Assembly (NCBI GenBank): GCA_027924645.1 | Contig: BSBN01000333.1 | Coordinates: forward strand, 10,000,001 to 10,064,000 | Source: Cunninghamia lanceolata | Lineage: Eukaryota > Streptophyta > Pinopsida > Cupressales > Cupressaceae | DNA: 64,000 nucleotides | Direction of reading: 5' to 3' | Shown here: in pieces, positions 11,438-24,049 of the stretch | Numbering within the stretch: position 1 is the first letter of the stretch | How the letters are laid out: the number at the start of each line of letters is the position of its first letter | Made by a program: the position numbers and the translations under genes | Notes under the pieces: generated by a model | Told to the model about the DNA's origin: nothing | Databases searched by the model: none | What the model saw: only the letters and a program-made list of their open reading frames with translations

Positions 11438-13513
11438 TGTCATGTCTCATTTTTTTGAACAATATGATTAATCTAGTTTAGTGAACAATGATTTTGATTG
11501 ACTTTACTTTAAGTAATTGTGCATACATGGAGGTAATTATTATGAGTTAATTGATGAAATTTGGAAATTATTTTAAATATTGAATATTGATGCAATGATT
11601 TGCTTTGGCTATGTTTTTTGGACACTAACCTATTGACATCGAGATGAGTGCAATTGGATGCATATACTCGTCGAAGATGAGAGCATGACTGAGGTAGAGA
11701 TGTTCTAGCCACATGGCAAGAACTGATGGATGGATTACCTTGATGCAATCACACACACCACATAGCTTTCATATGCATTTGAATGGTTTTCTTATGCATC
11801 TCTATGTGGAAAAATGAGTGTGATTGATGTTTTAAATATTTAGAAACTATTTGGTTTTTAAATTGATATAATAGTTATATTAAACGTATTAAATTTAGTT
11901 AAATGTTGTGATGATCAAAATTAAATAAAAGAAAAAATTTAATATTAGTGCAAATAAATAATTGTTTTCTATTTTTAAATTATTATGGATGTTTGGAAGA
12001 CAATATGTCTTTAAAACAAATAAATAGATTAAATTATTTATTATTGAGCAATTTGTATTGCATTTCTCTTTGCGGTTATTTAAATAGTTTTGTTTAAATT
12101 AAAATAGTTTAATAAAATTATAAATAGCAATATTATAATTAGGAAAAGAATGAAGGAATTAAAATATACTTCATGTCATTCATGCGTCAATAATCTGAGA
12201 AATATAATATTTTACTGTTTAAAATAGCATCCATTTCTTCTAATTTCATTGGTCAATTAAGCATGCAAATTGAAATTAATCTTCAGTTTTAAAACCTAAA
12301 TTCTGGATCGCTAAAAAATAAGAGGAGAGAAATGTAATAAAGAAGAGATTGCTCTGCTAGGAGAATACCCACATTTTTGTGGCAGAAAGGTGATTTCTCT
12401 AGAGCGACAGGAAGGTGAATTGAAATCTGTGATATGAGAATTTTCTTTAGAGCGATAGTAGTTGCAAATCTGCATCACATCGACTAAACACTAGGTTTTT
12501 CTTATTGTATATTTTTGCTTTGAAATACTTCCGTTGGACTATCAAAAGAATGTTTCTTTCTGCATTTTGGCTGAGTGACTGTTTTGTTTGAGTGACCCTT
12601 GTTCTGCTGAACTACCTGGCAATCAAAACCTCAGCTTGTCGCCCCTTATTGTTGGTCATCCCTCATAGTCTGGCCACTTATCTTTGGCTGGCCATTTCCT
12701 ATTTTCTAGCCACCTATGTTAAACTGGCTGCCCTTTTTAATGCAGGTCGTCGACCCCTATTCTGGCTAACCAAATCCTTGTGGTCGTTGACCTTCCTGTA
12801 GACTGCTATTCTACTTGGTTGATTGACAGTTTAGAACCTAAAAATTGCCTCCTTGTTTTAAACTTAGTTTGCCTAAGATCTGGCGATTTCCTCTTCACTC
12901 TGCATAAGTAAGTCTAATTCTCATGTTTGAAATCTTGGCTTAATGAAAACTTTATAAACAAAAACCCAGATCAGTGATATTCACTTCATGTCCAATATTA
13001 GTATGACTATATTTTTTATATATTGGCTAAAAACAAATGACAGAGCAGCAAATTGACTTCTTTTGATGAACAAAACCTTCTGAAAACATACAAAACTGTT
13101 ATTTCCTGGAACTGGATTAAATTATTCTTATAGCTTTGCATAGAAACTTGTTAAAACAATATAAACCGAGACAAAACAGAGACAGTAGAAACCATTAAAT
13201 GACGGAAATCATATTTCAATACAGTTCTTAATATCATTTATTAGATTATGCCATAGTTCCTGTCACCACAGCGACAGGATGGTTTAAAAAGATTTATGTA
13301 CATAAACTGCATGTTTAAACAAATTAGTTTCCTGACATCAGAATGACAGTAAGTTAGAACAATCTGAAAATAAGTTACTGCTGTATAAATTCCTATTTTC
13401 TTTGAGCCATCATCTTGGATGACAAGTAGGACATTACCAGTTCTGTGTTTTATTTATTTTACTTATTTTGTCATAGCTCTTGTCACTGGAATGACAGGAG
13501 GGTATTGGATTGA

Positions 13514-13551
<38 letters not shown>

Positions 13552-14688
13552 TGGATGACAAGTAGGACATTACCAGTTCTGTGTTTTATTTATTTTACTT
13601 ATTTTGTCATAGCTCTTGTCACTGGAATGACAAGAGGGTATTGGATTGAGAATATATATATATATATATATATAAACTGATTAGATAAAACAGAGCAGAT
13701 CCTGTCACAAGTATGACAACAAGATATATTAATATTTTAGAATTATTATTATTGGAGACAATGTGACTGAAATACAGCACTAAAAACTATATTAAATTAA
13801 TGACTTTATGATTTCAATTGTATGAGCAAAAGATGGTTCATTGCTGAAAGTGTATTTTTCCTTGTTGATTTGGGAAAGGGGATTGATTTGATTTATTGAA
13901 AATCTTGAATTTGTGATTCTTTATTTCATTTTCTTGCTTCTTGGGGAAAGAAGTAGTTTTTATATAGGAATGTATTGGGTTACTTTTGGGATGGAGATGC
14001 CAAATGTGGGTATATCAGAGATGGCTTTTCCTCTTTTTGGGAATTGACCAATTTACTTGAAATGATTAGATCTAATCGGAATGACATTGAAATAGATGTT
14101 TATTATCTAGTAAACTTATTTATTGATATCTCTGCCACATCCTGTTGTGAGACAATTTACTTTTCATTACTTAGAATTGCACATTCAGACATCAGGGTTG
14201 CATCAGGTGTTCCCTCCTGCAGTTGTTACCAAGTAGCTAGACATTTTGTGTAGGGCTGGGTTTCCTTCATTTTAGGAAGGGATCCGGGGAAGTGTAAATA
14301 CTTCATGGTTGGGTGGAAAAGCACTTGAGCCGTGTTCCCGTTTCTCAGTTTGCAGGTGGTGGACCACTTGGTTCGTGCAGCTGGAGAGTGTATTTGATTT
14401 ATTATTTATTGATGTACTTGTTATTGTACGTATTTTGGATGTATTATGGCATGTTGCCAAATGATTTATGTATATTATTTCATTGTGCTTATTACCTAGA
14501 TTTAGCACGTGAATATGTAAGATTTATTGACATTGAGATTTTATTTATAAGATTACTTTTATTGAGATATTGTGATTAAGAGGATTAATTGCATCTTTTA
14601 TCTTTGAAAGTTGTATTTAAGTGGATTATTTACTTCATTTATTTTTGAGTTGGTTTAAATGCTTTTACATGGTTTGTGTGGCTTTACA
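11438..14688 (+). repeat. 5' LTR of element B (3251 bp)
   Basis: Begins TGTCATGTCTC and ends GGCTTTACA. It aligns with 25795-28929 throughout by eye. It carries a private 136-bp tandem duplication (13413-13548, then 13549-13675), each copy ending in an (AT)n run; the 3' LTR has one copy. A frame at 13975-14253 is treated under findings; no family is recognised. Confidence 0.95.
13413..13675. repeat. 136-bp tandem duplication with (AT)n tails
   Basis: TCTTGGATGACAAGTAGG starts both copies, at 13413 and 13549. Each ends in an alternating AT microsatellite. The other LTR of the same element has one copy (about 27753-27865), so the second was gained after insertion (or, less simply, lost from the other LTR). 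Confidence 0.9.
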
Positions 14689-14690
14689 TT

Positions 14691-14702
14691 TGGTGTCAGA
14701 GC
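14691..14702 (+). other. Primer binding site of element B
   Basis: TGGTGTCAGAGC, one base from the standard initiator tRNA-Met site TGGTATCAGAGC, lies two bases inside the 5' LTR. Confidence 0.88.
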
Positions 14703-14778
14703 TCTAGGTTTAACACTAGGGCCTTTGTTTTTGGGACTATTATGCTAAAGTTGCAAACTTGATAACAGATTATCCATC

Positions 14779-15940
14779 ATGAATACAAGCAACACTGATC
14801 GTGGTGACGGATTAGGAAGTAGTCGAGGTAGAGGATCACGTGGAGGTGCTCATGGTGGTCGAACTGTTGGGGATCATGGAGATGCCAATAATGACCACAA
14901 TGGAAGATTTGACCGTATTCTTGATCTCTTGACCCGACAAGACATGAGGATGAATGCTCTTGAGCAAGAGATCAAAGGAATTCCTAGAGGTCAAAATGCT
15001 AATGAAAACCCAAGGGTTGAGACACAAAATGAGAACCCAAGGATAGAAGTCCAGTTCCTGAAGTTGGAACTATTGTTGATAATCAAGCAAAGATAGTTGA
15101 AGAATTGAGGAAGGACCTCAAGAAATTATCACCACCAAAATTTGATGGAAAGACCATAGGAGATGGAGCTGAGTCCTGGATAATAGAAATGGAGAAGTAC
15201 TTTGGGCTCTGGAACCTTTCATATCACATTAAGGCTATGTGGGGATCTTAACAGTTGACTGGTGAAGCAGCAACCTGGTGGGATAATGAGAAGTCAGATA
15301 AAAAGTTGTTACCTTGTGAGATAACATGGGAGATATTCTTGCAACTGTTCAGAAAAAAGGTGGTTACCACAGTTATTCTTCGACAAGAAGATGACATAGT
15401 TCTAGAATTTGATCCAAGGAGGTATGTCTGTGACCAGTTATTAGGAAAGGTTTTCTCATTTACTAAAATATGTTCCATAGTATCAGACAGATGAGAGATT
15501 CCAGATTAGAAGTTTATTTTAGGATTGGGGCCACAGATTGGAGCCATGGTGGACATTCATAACCCACTCACGATGGATGCCACTTTTGAGAAAGCAATAA
15601 AGCAAGAGCAGAGGTTGCAGCAGACAACAAATTACCATAAGCAAAGAGATACTAAGTTTTCAAATAAGAAACCATAGAATAATCAGCAAAACTACCAAAG
15701 GAATAACAACTAGGGCAAAAATAAACAGATCAGGAATTTGAAGAGAGGCAATAATTCTTAGGATGGGAATGGTGGAAACAAAAGAGGTGGCAATAATAAT
15801 AGAAACAATAATCAGAGGGAAAGAGCTGAAGGACTGAGAGCACCTAAGGGTGGATATTACAACTGTGGAGGTGAGCATTATGCAAATGCATGTCCACAGA
15901 AAAGAGGAATCAAGAATCAACAAGGAGCATTGTAGCATCA
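14779..15940 (+). pseudogene. gag: Element B gag, decayed
   Basis: The ATG at 14779 starts a Gly/Arg-rich N-terminus (SRGRGSRGG). A frameshift near 15050 is followed by the gag domain, with PPKFDGKTIGDGAESW and LTGEAATWWDNEK (about 15255-15293). A TAA at about 15249 interrupts just before LTGEAA. The nucleic-acid knuckle at 15855-15893 reads YYNCGGEHYANAC: the first zinc Cys is replaced by Tyr, while the second Cys, the His and the last Cys remain. At least four further stops follow the knuckle's N-terminal side. The start codon is taken from its position 77 bp after the primer binding site. Confidence 0.88.
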
Positions 15941-16316
15941 GATTCATGCCACAATGGATAATTGTCAAGCAAAATTTCAAGCAACACCTATTCAGTTCCA
16001 AGGTAAGCTCTATGGACTACCTGTTTCTATTTTAATTGATACTAGTGCCACATAATGTTTTGTTGATCCTAGAGTAGTATCAAAGTTATCTATTATACCT
16101 GGACATATGGAAAACTCTTGGATGGTACAATATGGCAATAGTGCAGAAAAGAGGGTAGACTCATGTCTAGCTTGCAGTGAGTTAGAACTTCCTAGTTTTC
16201 AGACACAAGTGAATTTGTATGTAGCACCTTTAGGCTCTTAAGATGTAATTCTGGGAATCAACTGGTTAACTAAACATAAGTCTCTAGTAAACTGTGAAGA
16301 CAAGGTTGTTAGATGT
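15941..16316 (+). pseudogene. Element B aspartic protease, decayed
   Basis: The active-site triad region reads LIDTSAT (about 16033-16053), immediately followed by a TAA. The flap and C-terminal regions are recognisable, ending with the VILGINWL motif and interrupted by a TAA (about 16239) in the S-x-DVIL position, where CAA is expected. The ILG-x-x-WL signature is typical of Ty3/gypsy retropepsins. Confidence 0.82.
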
Positions 16317-17701
16317 TTGGATGACCTAGGGAACCAAGTGGAAATTAATGGAACTAAGAGACCTTTAGAGCTTAGACAAATCTCAACTATGCAATTAAAG
16401 AAAGCCAAGAGGAAAGGATGTGCCATTTTTGTTGTCCAAGTAAACCAGTGTTCAATGACTATAGAGTTGATAGAGTTGCCACCAAAGAGAGAGTTTGACT
16501 TCTTGATTGACTTACTACCAGGGACTGAGCCACAATCTAAGGCACCCTACAAAATGACTACTACAAAGTTGTATGAGCTTAAGGCATAATTACAAGAATT
16601 GTTAAATCAAGGGTTCATTAGACCTAGTGTGTCACCATGGGGCGCATCGGTCATCTTTGTAAAGAAGAAGGATGGTACTTTGAGATTATGCATTGATTAT
16701 AGAATGCTTAACAAAGCTACTGTAAAGAACAAGTATCCACTTCTAAGGATAGATGAGCTCTTTGATCGGATGAAAGGAGCAACAGTGTTCTCAAAGATAG
16801 ACCTTAGATCTAGTTATCACCAATTGCGAATTAAGGATGAGGACATCTCTAAAACTGCTTTTAGGACTTGATATGGTCACTACGAGTTCACAGTAGTACC
16901 ATTTGGGTTGACTAATGCTCCAGTAGCTTTCATGAATTTGATGAATAGCATTTTCAGAGATTGCCTAGATGATTTTGTGTTAATCTTCCTTGATGACATA
17001 TTGATATACTCTAAATCAATGGAAGAACATGAAAGGCATTTGAGAATTGTTTTGCAACATTTGAGAGAAAGAAAGCTTTATGGTAAATTATCTAAGTGTA
17101 CATTCTTTCAAGATAAAGTGCACTACCTTGGTCATGTGATGTCAGCTGAATGGATTGCAGTTGATCCTGAGAAGATAAAAGCAATAATGGAATGGCTTGC
17201 ACCGCAGAGTGTGACAGAAGTCAGAAGTTTTATGGGACTTGCAGGTTACTATAGAAAGTTTGTGGAAGGTTTTTCAACCATAGCAACACCAATTACAACA
17301 CTTCAAAAGAAGGGTAAGAAATTTGAATGGACAGAAAAGTGTGAGCAAGATTTCTAAGTGCTAAAGGAAAAGTTCACAACTGCTCCTATCCTAACCATAC
17401 TAGATCCTAATGGGCACTTTACAGTTATAACAGATGTTTCAGGGGAAGGATTAGGAGGAGTGTTGATGCAGAATGAGCAAGTGGTTGCTTATGAGTCAAG
17501 AAAGTTAAAGCAACATGAGTTCAACTATGCGCCACATGATCTTGAATTAGCTGCCATAGTTCATGCAATTCAAAAGTGGAGGCATTATCTTTTAGGTAAG
17601 CCCTTTGAGTTAAAGATAGATCATCTTGGGCTCAAGTATATATTTACTCAACCTAACCTCAATGCACAACAAAGAAGATGGTTAGAATTCCTTAGTGAGT
17701 A
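16317..17701 (+). pseudogene. Element B reverse transcriptase and RNase H, cut by element C
   Basis: Motifs in order are [26 protein letters not shown], the [12 protein letters not shown]sp, FGLTNAP and the catalytic FLDD (16986-16997). The connection domain follows, then RNase H ([24 protein letters not shown]). Stops at about 16587, 16869 and 17355 fit CAA or CGA to TAA or TGA. The frame stops at 17701 where element C begins; the matching continuation starts at 24045-24050 beyond C. The RT catalytic aspartates are intact. Confidence 0.93.
17697..17701. repeat. Target site duplication GAGTA, left of C
   Basis: Exact match to 24045-24049; lies within B's RNase H/spacer coding sequence. Confidence 0.93.
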
Positions 17702-18536
17702 TGATGAAGGGGGTAAATCATAAAACACACAACAACAGAAATTGCACACAGAAAATAGAACTTTATTTATTAATTTGGGCAAATTATTACATTACAGAAG
17801 CTCAAATACAATCAAAGGAATCAACCCTCCACATGTTGCAACACATTACAACTTCCTATCACAAGACTATGGAATCAACAGCCTTCTGTAATCCCAAATC
17901 AGCTAGGGTTTCTATTTTCCCTACCTATTCTTGACTCTACACTTTCCCCCTTAACTCTACTACTGCCCAAGGTTCCCAAAAATTGTTATTAATAGCCTTT
18001 TTGGCGGCCAACAACCTAATTTCAAAATTTGCATCTGCCTCCAAAAATAGGTCAACTTCCGGGAGCCATAACTTTTGATCCGGGTGTCTGATTGATGAAC
18101 CGTTTTATGCGTTAGAAAGCTCACAAAGTGCTCTACATGCTAAGAACTTGTTTTTCTAGTTCTGACCATTTTTGGGCTCGTACGGGGCCGTTTAGTGCCT
18201 CAAAGTTGAGTTTGAATAACTTTCTGGCATTTTTCAGGAAAGGAAAACTTTAATATCTTTTAGCTCGCAAATGATCTTTGCATGATTCCTTCACCAAAGG
18301 TCTTATTTTTTAGTTACGAAGCTTCTTATAAATTTTCACTTCAATCCGTGCCCAAATGCAAACTTTCTAAAAATAGCAGTTTGGAAAAACTGAAAGTTCT
18401 ACATCATTATTCAAGCGATTATAGAACCAAAACCACAAATTTTAGAAACAAATGGAAAGAACATCAACAATTTTGAAACACATATTTTTTTGGGTGATGA
18501 AAGATTGCCCTTACACCACTAGATGCTCCTGCATTA
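17702..18536 (-). repeat. 3' LTR of element C (835 bp)
   Basis: Starts TGATGAAGGGGG on the plus strand and ends CTCCTGCATTA. The terminal CA has decayed to TA; the other LTR keeps CATCA. It contains a CGTACGGGGCCG patch also found, altered, in the other LTR. Confidence 0.93.
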
Positions 18537-18574
18537 GACACCCAGGGTAATTTGAGAAGTGACCCTGTCACGTC

Positions 18575-19681
18575 TCAGGTGTTTGTGTGAGGAAAACTCA
18601 AACTGTCAACCTCTACCTTAGACAACCAAGAAGAATCTTCAATAGGCCTTCTTTTCCATTTTACCAGATATTCTTTATATTGCCTGTTCTGAGTACTTCT
18701 TCCCATACAACTATCCAAGATCTCTTCTATCTCTTCTGTTGAAGTAGATGCCAGAATACTCCACTGTTCTTCTATTGGTCCATCCTTTGTTCCACCTTCA
18801 TGATATTCTAATAAATCAGTAATGTTGAAAATAGGGGAAATGTTGATCCCACTCAGCAGCTCTACCTCATATGCATTTCCTGAATCATGGTTCTTCAAAA
18901 TTTTACATGGTCCAAATTTCTTCATTTTTAGCTTATTGTATGTTCCAATTGGGAACCTTTCTTTTCTCAAGTGAACCATAAATTCATCTCCTACCTGAAA
19001 TTCCTTATATCTTCTCTTCTGATCTGCCTTAGCCTTGTACTGAATATTCATCTTATTAATGTGCTTTTTCACCTCTTCATGCAAATTCTTCATGTGTTCT
19101 ACAAAGTCTTCAGCCTCGACACTTGTCTTTTCTCCTTTGTCCAAACTCCTTAACTCTGAAGCATTTCTTGGACTATTCCCATATACAATCTAGAATGGTG
19201 ATTTACCAGTACTCTTGTCGACAGAATTGTTGTAAACAAATTCTGCCTGTGGTAAAATCAAATCCCATCCCTTGGGCTTATCTCCTACTAAGCATCATAG
19301 TAGGTTACCCAAACTCCTATTCACCACTTCGGTTTGTCCATCAGCCTATGGATGGTGTGTACAACTGAACTTCAAATCTATCTTCAACTTCTTCCACAAT
19401 GTCCTCCAGAAATAACCAACAAACTTGGTATCTCAATCTGAAACTATGCTCTTTGGTAGACCATGTAATCTCACCACCTCCCTGAAAAATAATTCAGCAA
19501 TATGAACAACATCATTAGTCTTCTTATAAGGAATGAAATGTGCCATCTTCGAGAATCTATCCACCACCACAAAAATGGAATCATGTCCTCTCTATGTCCT
19601 TGGTAAACCAAGAACTAAATCCATACTAATATCATTCCATGGCTTCTTTGGTACAGGTAATGGCTGATATAGCCTTGTATT
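18575..19681 (-). pseudogene. Element C integrase core and chromodomain, decayed
   Basis: The integrase core between 19681 and 19145 survives only in pieces with several stops (CAG/CGA type). The last 189 codons (18575-19144) are open and carry the GEKTSVEAEDFVEHM helix, the HLRKERFPIGTYNKLK module and SPIFNITDL. The C-terminal chromodomain, YKEYLVKWKRRPIEDSSW, lies near residues 149-166. The natural stop lies 39 bp from the 3' LTR. Confidence 0.92.
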
Positions 19682-21340
19682 CTAACTTATTCCTTTTGCC
19701 ATCTGACACACTCTACAACTTTGCAAAAAATTTCTCACATCCTGCTGCAACTGTGGCCAATAATAATTTTCACCAACAATAGCAATGGTCTTATCTCGAC
19801 CAAAGTGTCCAGCCAATCCTCCACTATGTTTCTCCTTAATCAGGTTCTCTCTCATGGAACTCCTTAGAATGCACAATTGGCTTCCTCTAAACAACATGTC
19901 ATCTTGGATTATGAAATCCAACCATTTTGTCCTGTCCAAAGTAATAGGTTCCAAACAAGCTTTCCAGGCTTCTACAAAATCTAGATCTTCAGGATACAAA
20001 CTTTTGAGTTCATCAAACCCAACAACCTCTCTCTTCATTTTTGTCAACAAATTTTGCCTTTTGCTCAAGGCATCTACAACTCTGTTGGACTTCCCACTCC
20101 TGTACTTCAAAACAAAAGTATAGCTCTGCAAAAACTCAACCCATTTTAAATGCCTTTGGTTCAACTTTCCTTGACTATTAAGATACTGCAAAGCCTGATG
20201 ATTAGTATATAAAACAAACTCCTTTGGTAACAAATAATGTCTCCATTTCTTCAAAGCTTGAACTATTGCATAAAACTCTTGATCATAAATAGAATACTTT
20301 TTATTGGCATCATTAAGCTTCTCACTAAAATAGGCAATGGACTTACCTTCTTGACTCAAACTAGCTCCTATAGCACTACCACTAGCATCACAATCTACCT
20401 GAAATACCTTATTGAAATATGGAAGTGCCAAATCAGGTTGCTCTATGACTTTGTGCTTCAATGTATCAAAGCTTTCATCTGCTCCTTTAGTCCATCTAAA
20501 CTCTTTTCTATCCCCTCTCATTGTTTTAGTTAGGGGTGCACAAATGCTACTAAAATTCATGATAAACTTTCTGTAAAAACTTGCCAAACCATGAAAAGAT
20601 CTTACCTTGGAAGCACTCCTTGGTGTAGGCCATTCAATTATAGCCCTTACCTTCTCTAGGTCCATCTTAAGACCTTCCTCTGAGACAACAAATCCCAGGT
20701 ATACCAACTCCTTCTTTGCAAAGCTACATTTCTTCAGATTGATCAACAACTTCTTCTCCCTCAGCTTCTCCAAAACTCTTCTGATATGCATCATATGCTC
20801 ATCCCAAGTCTTACTAAAAATCAAAATATCACCTAAATAAACAATAACAAAACTTCCCAAAAAATCTTTCATTACCTCGTTCATGAGTCGCATGAATGTG
20901 CTCGGTGCATTGGTTAGCCCAAATGGCATGACTAACCACTCATACAAAACCTCATTTGTTTTGAAGGCTATCTTCCATCCATCTCCTTCTCTAATTAAAA
21001 TCTGGTGATACCCACTCTTCAGGTCAATCTTTGTGAAGTACTTAGCTCCACTCAAACAATCCATTATGTCATCCATTCTTGGCAATGGAAACCTGTACTT
21101 GATTGTGATCTTATTTATGGCTCAAGAATCTGTACACATTCTCCACTCTCCATCTTTCTTTGCTGCCAGTACTATAGGTACCGCACATGGACTCAGGCTC
21201 TCCCTTATTAATCCCTTCCTTAACAACTCTTGAACTTGTCTGTTCAGCTCTTCACTCTCTGCAGGAGTCATTCTGTGGGCTACCTTATTCAACAAACTAG
21301 CTCCTGGTATCAAATCCATTTGGTGACTTATCTTCCTCAC
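19682..21340 (-). pseudogene. Element C reverse transcriptase-RNase H-integrase N-terminus, catalytic residues lost
   Basis: The RT start (LLRKGLIRESLSPC) is in 21122-21340. A TGA (CGA expected) at about 21120 separates it from a 467-codon open run at 19682-21085. That run holds the FTKIDLKSGYHQ Asp, FGLTNAP, the palm motif, the connection domain, RNase H and the integrase HHCC domain (KHSGGLAGHFG ... CRVCQMAKG). Two key residues are gone. The YxDD box reads YLGD (20828-20839), so one metal-binding Asp is Gly. The RNase H motif YTDH reads YTNH (codon 20201-20203). The long open frame therefore does not mean an active enzyme. Confidence 0.94.
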
Positions 21341-21433
21341 TGGTGGTAAACCTTCTGGTACATTATCAGAGATAATATCCTAAAATTCTTCCAACATATC
21401 TAAGACTTCTGCTGGTACATCTTCACATTTCTC

Positions 21434-21958
21434 TTAACTAATCTTAGGAATCAATGTAAAGCAATGACGCTCATGCTTCATGCCCTCCAAAAATTTTCTA
21501 CCATCTACCAAGCATTTTCTGGCAGTACTACATACCTTTTCTTCCACCTCCTTCAAGGGCTTCAACTTATGACGAACTCCATCCTTTGTTAGGGAGTATG
21601 TGTTTGCACGACTATCATGGACAACGCGCCTATCATACTGCCACGGCCTCCCCAATAACATATGACATGCATCCATCGGTATGATGTCACATAGCACCTC
21701 ATCATGGTAGTCACCAATTTTGAACTTAACTAAACACTGCTCATTGAACAAAGCTCTATGGTCCTTCTACAACCATGCGATCCGATATGGATGTGGATGC
21801 TTTCTTCTTGTCAACTTCAACTTGTTGACCATCTCCTCTGAAACAAGATTGTCAGTGCTTCCACTGTCAATAATAATATCACAACACTTACCTTCACATT
21901 TGCACCTTGTGCGGAATAAACTCTTCCTCTTATTTGGTTCTCTCTCCTTATTCAACAA
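21434..21958 (-). pseudogene. Element C aspartic protease, decayed
   Basis: The active-site motif IIDSGSTDN lies in the 21767-21958 piece. A TAG (CAG expected) at about 21766 separates it from the rest, which holds IIPMDACHMLLGRPWQYD and the linker to RT. Layout matches element A's protease closely. Confidence 0.87.
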
Positions 21959-21972
21959 AGTTGTTCTAACAA

Positions 21973-23100
21973 CTAGGGTTTCTCTCCTTTCAGCATCTTC
22001 AGAGCACTCAGATTGCGCATCTTCATCGACATGTGCAACTCGTGCATTACCTTCAGGTCTTCTATTTGTCCTTCCTTGATGTTGTGGACACTCGTATGCT
22101 CGATGTCCTTCTCCACATTGGAAACAGGTTCCTCTGAAACCTCCTCTTCCAGGTCCTTGCCTAGGTCTGTCTCTTCCTCTTCCTCTTTGCTCACCATTGT
22201 TCTGGTCACAAGGGCGGTAGGTATTATCTCCTCTCTAATTTTGATTGGTGTCGGCTTCTTCACTTTTCTTTGAATCTTCATTTCGGCCCCCATAGGGTCT
22301 TCCACCAGTCCTTCCACCTTGACCTCTTCCCCTTGCTTGCTGTCAAATCTTTCATTCAACTTCTCTTTCACCTGTAGGGAAAACTGGTATGCATCTTCTA
22401 TGGTGGTCATTCTAACCAGGCTCAACTCCTCTTGAATACTTGGCCTCAACCCATTAATGTAACGGGCTACCTTCTCCTTGTTGGCCTTTGTATGATCGGT
22501 TCTGATAGTAATCTTATAAAACTCTTTTGTATACTCCTTAATAGACTTGTTGCCTTGCTTCAATCCTTGCAGCTTCTTCAACAACTCCATCTCATTATCC
22601 ATAGGAATGAACTGCTTCTTCAGTTTCTCCACCATACGATCCCATCTGGTGATCTTTCCTTTTCCTCTTTTGTTCCTCTCTAACTGGACCTCCTTCCACC
22701 AAATATAGGTATGGCCCTTCAATTTTGTTTTTGCAAACTTGACCTGATCTGGGTCTTATACATCTTCATACTCGAAATATTCCTCCATGTCATTGATCCA
22801 ATCAATAAGCTATTCCAGATTCAAATCTCCAGAATATGTAGAAACTTCGATCCTGGGCCTCTTTTCAATCTTAGAAATGGCCCTCAACAACCTAACTTCT
22901 GTAGGATCTCCTGCAGCTTTTTGTTCTTCCTCGGATAGCTCTTCTTCAGCTTCATCCTCGCTTTCTACTCTTGTTCTTGGATCAAACTCTCTTTGCAGCT
23001 CCTCTTGCAATCCATCGATTTGCCTTTGTAGGGCTCTAAAACCCTCTTCCATCAAAGCATTCCTCCATATTCAATTTCTTCATGGAGGCATCTTGATCTC
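21973..23100 (-). pseudogene. gag: Element C gag, decayed
   Basis: The N-terminal piece (22810-23055) is acidic and coiled-coil-like. It ends at a stop; the frame continues through the capsid domain (LKGHTYIWWKEVQLER, then YINGLRPSIQEEL and a YQFSLQVKEKL helix) in a 249-codon open run from 22722. A frameshift near 22250 separates this run from the zinc knuckle, which is intact in a neighbouring frame at about 22080-22120 (CFQCGEGHRAYEC, a standard CCHC knuckle). The protein would bind and package element RNA. Confidence 0.9.
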
Positions 23101-23178
23101 CGTAGCAAACCCACAACCTCAGGTCCTGGTGCAAATTGCCTCATGGTCGGCGATCTGTCTACACACTCAGGAACCCTT

Positions 23179-23190
23179 GCTCTGATACCA
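23179..23190 (-). other. Primer binding site of element C
   Basis: The minus strand reads TGGTATCAGAGC, two bases inside the 5' LTR; identical to that of element A. Confidence 0.93.
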
Positions 23191-23192
23191 CT

Positions 23193-24044
23193 TGATGAAG
23201 GGGGTAAATCATAAAACACACAAGAACAGAAATTACACACAGAAAATAAAACTTTCTTTATTAATTTGGACAACTTATTACATTACAAAAGCTCAAATAC
23301 AATTAGAGGAATCAACCCTCCACAGGCTGCAACACATTACAGCTTCCTATCACAAGACTCTGGAATCATCAGCCTTTTGTAACCCCAAATCAGCTAGGGT
23401 TTCTATTTTCCCTGCCTATTCTTGACTCTACACTTTCCCCCTTGACTCTACTACTACCCAGGGTTCCCAAAAATGGTTATTAATAGCCTTTTTGGCGGCC
23501 AACAACCTAATTTCAAATTTTGCATCTCCCTCCAAAAATAAGTCAACTTTCGGGAGCCATAACTTTTGATCCGGATGTCCAATTGACAAACCATTTTATG
23601 CATCAGAAAGCTCGCAGAGTGCTCTACATGCTATGAACCCGCTCTGCTGGTTCCATCCATTTTTGGGCCCGTACGGGGTTGTTTACTGCCTCAAACCTAA
23701 GTTTTGAATAATTCTCGGGCATTTTTCAGGAAACAAAAACTTAATATCTTTCAACTCGCAAATGATCTTTGCATGATTCCTTCACCAAAGGTCTTATTTT
23801 TTAGTTACAAAGATTCCTATAAATTTACACTTCAATCCATGCCCAAATGCAAACTTTCTAAAAATAGTAGGTTGTTATTTTTAGCAGTTTAGAAAAACTA
23901 AAAGTTCTACATCATTATTCAAGCAATTATGGAACCGGAACCACAAATTTTGAAAAAAAATGGAAAGAACATCAACAATTTTGAAACACATCTTTTTTTG
24001 GGTGATGTAAGATTGCCCTTACACCACTGGATGCTCCTGCATCA
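23193..24044 (-). repeat. 5' LTR of element C (852 bp)
   Basis: Aligns along its length with 17702-18536. It has an extra short duplication near 23868-23885 that explains the length difference. Confidence 0.93.
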
Positions 24045-24049
24045 GAGTA
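24045..24049. repeat. Target site duplication GAGTA, right of C
   Basis: Exact match to 17697-17701; the B coding frame resumes here. Confidence 0.93.

Larger units (their letters stand above)
17702..24044 (-). mobile_element. Element C: full-length Ty3/gypsy chromovirus nested inside element B pol
   Basis: LTRs at 17702-18536 and 23193-24044, the exact GAGTA duplication (17697-17701, 24045-24049), TGATG...CATCA ends and a primer binding site define the boundaries. Total length is 6343 bp. Gag, protease, RT/RNase H, integrase and chromodomain lie in order on the minus strand, opposite to host element B. Long open stretches (467 and 249 codons) show that it is less decayed than B, consistent with later insertion. 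It is still inactive: stops, frameshifts and two lost catalytic aspartates. Confidence 0.96.

Noticed and set aside
13524..13548. Long AT run as a replication origin or matrix attachment site
   Set aside because: It is a dinucleotide microsatellite within a duplicated LTR segment; no other support.
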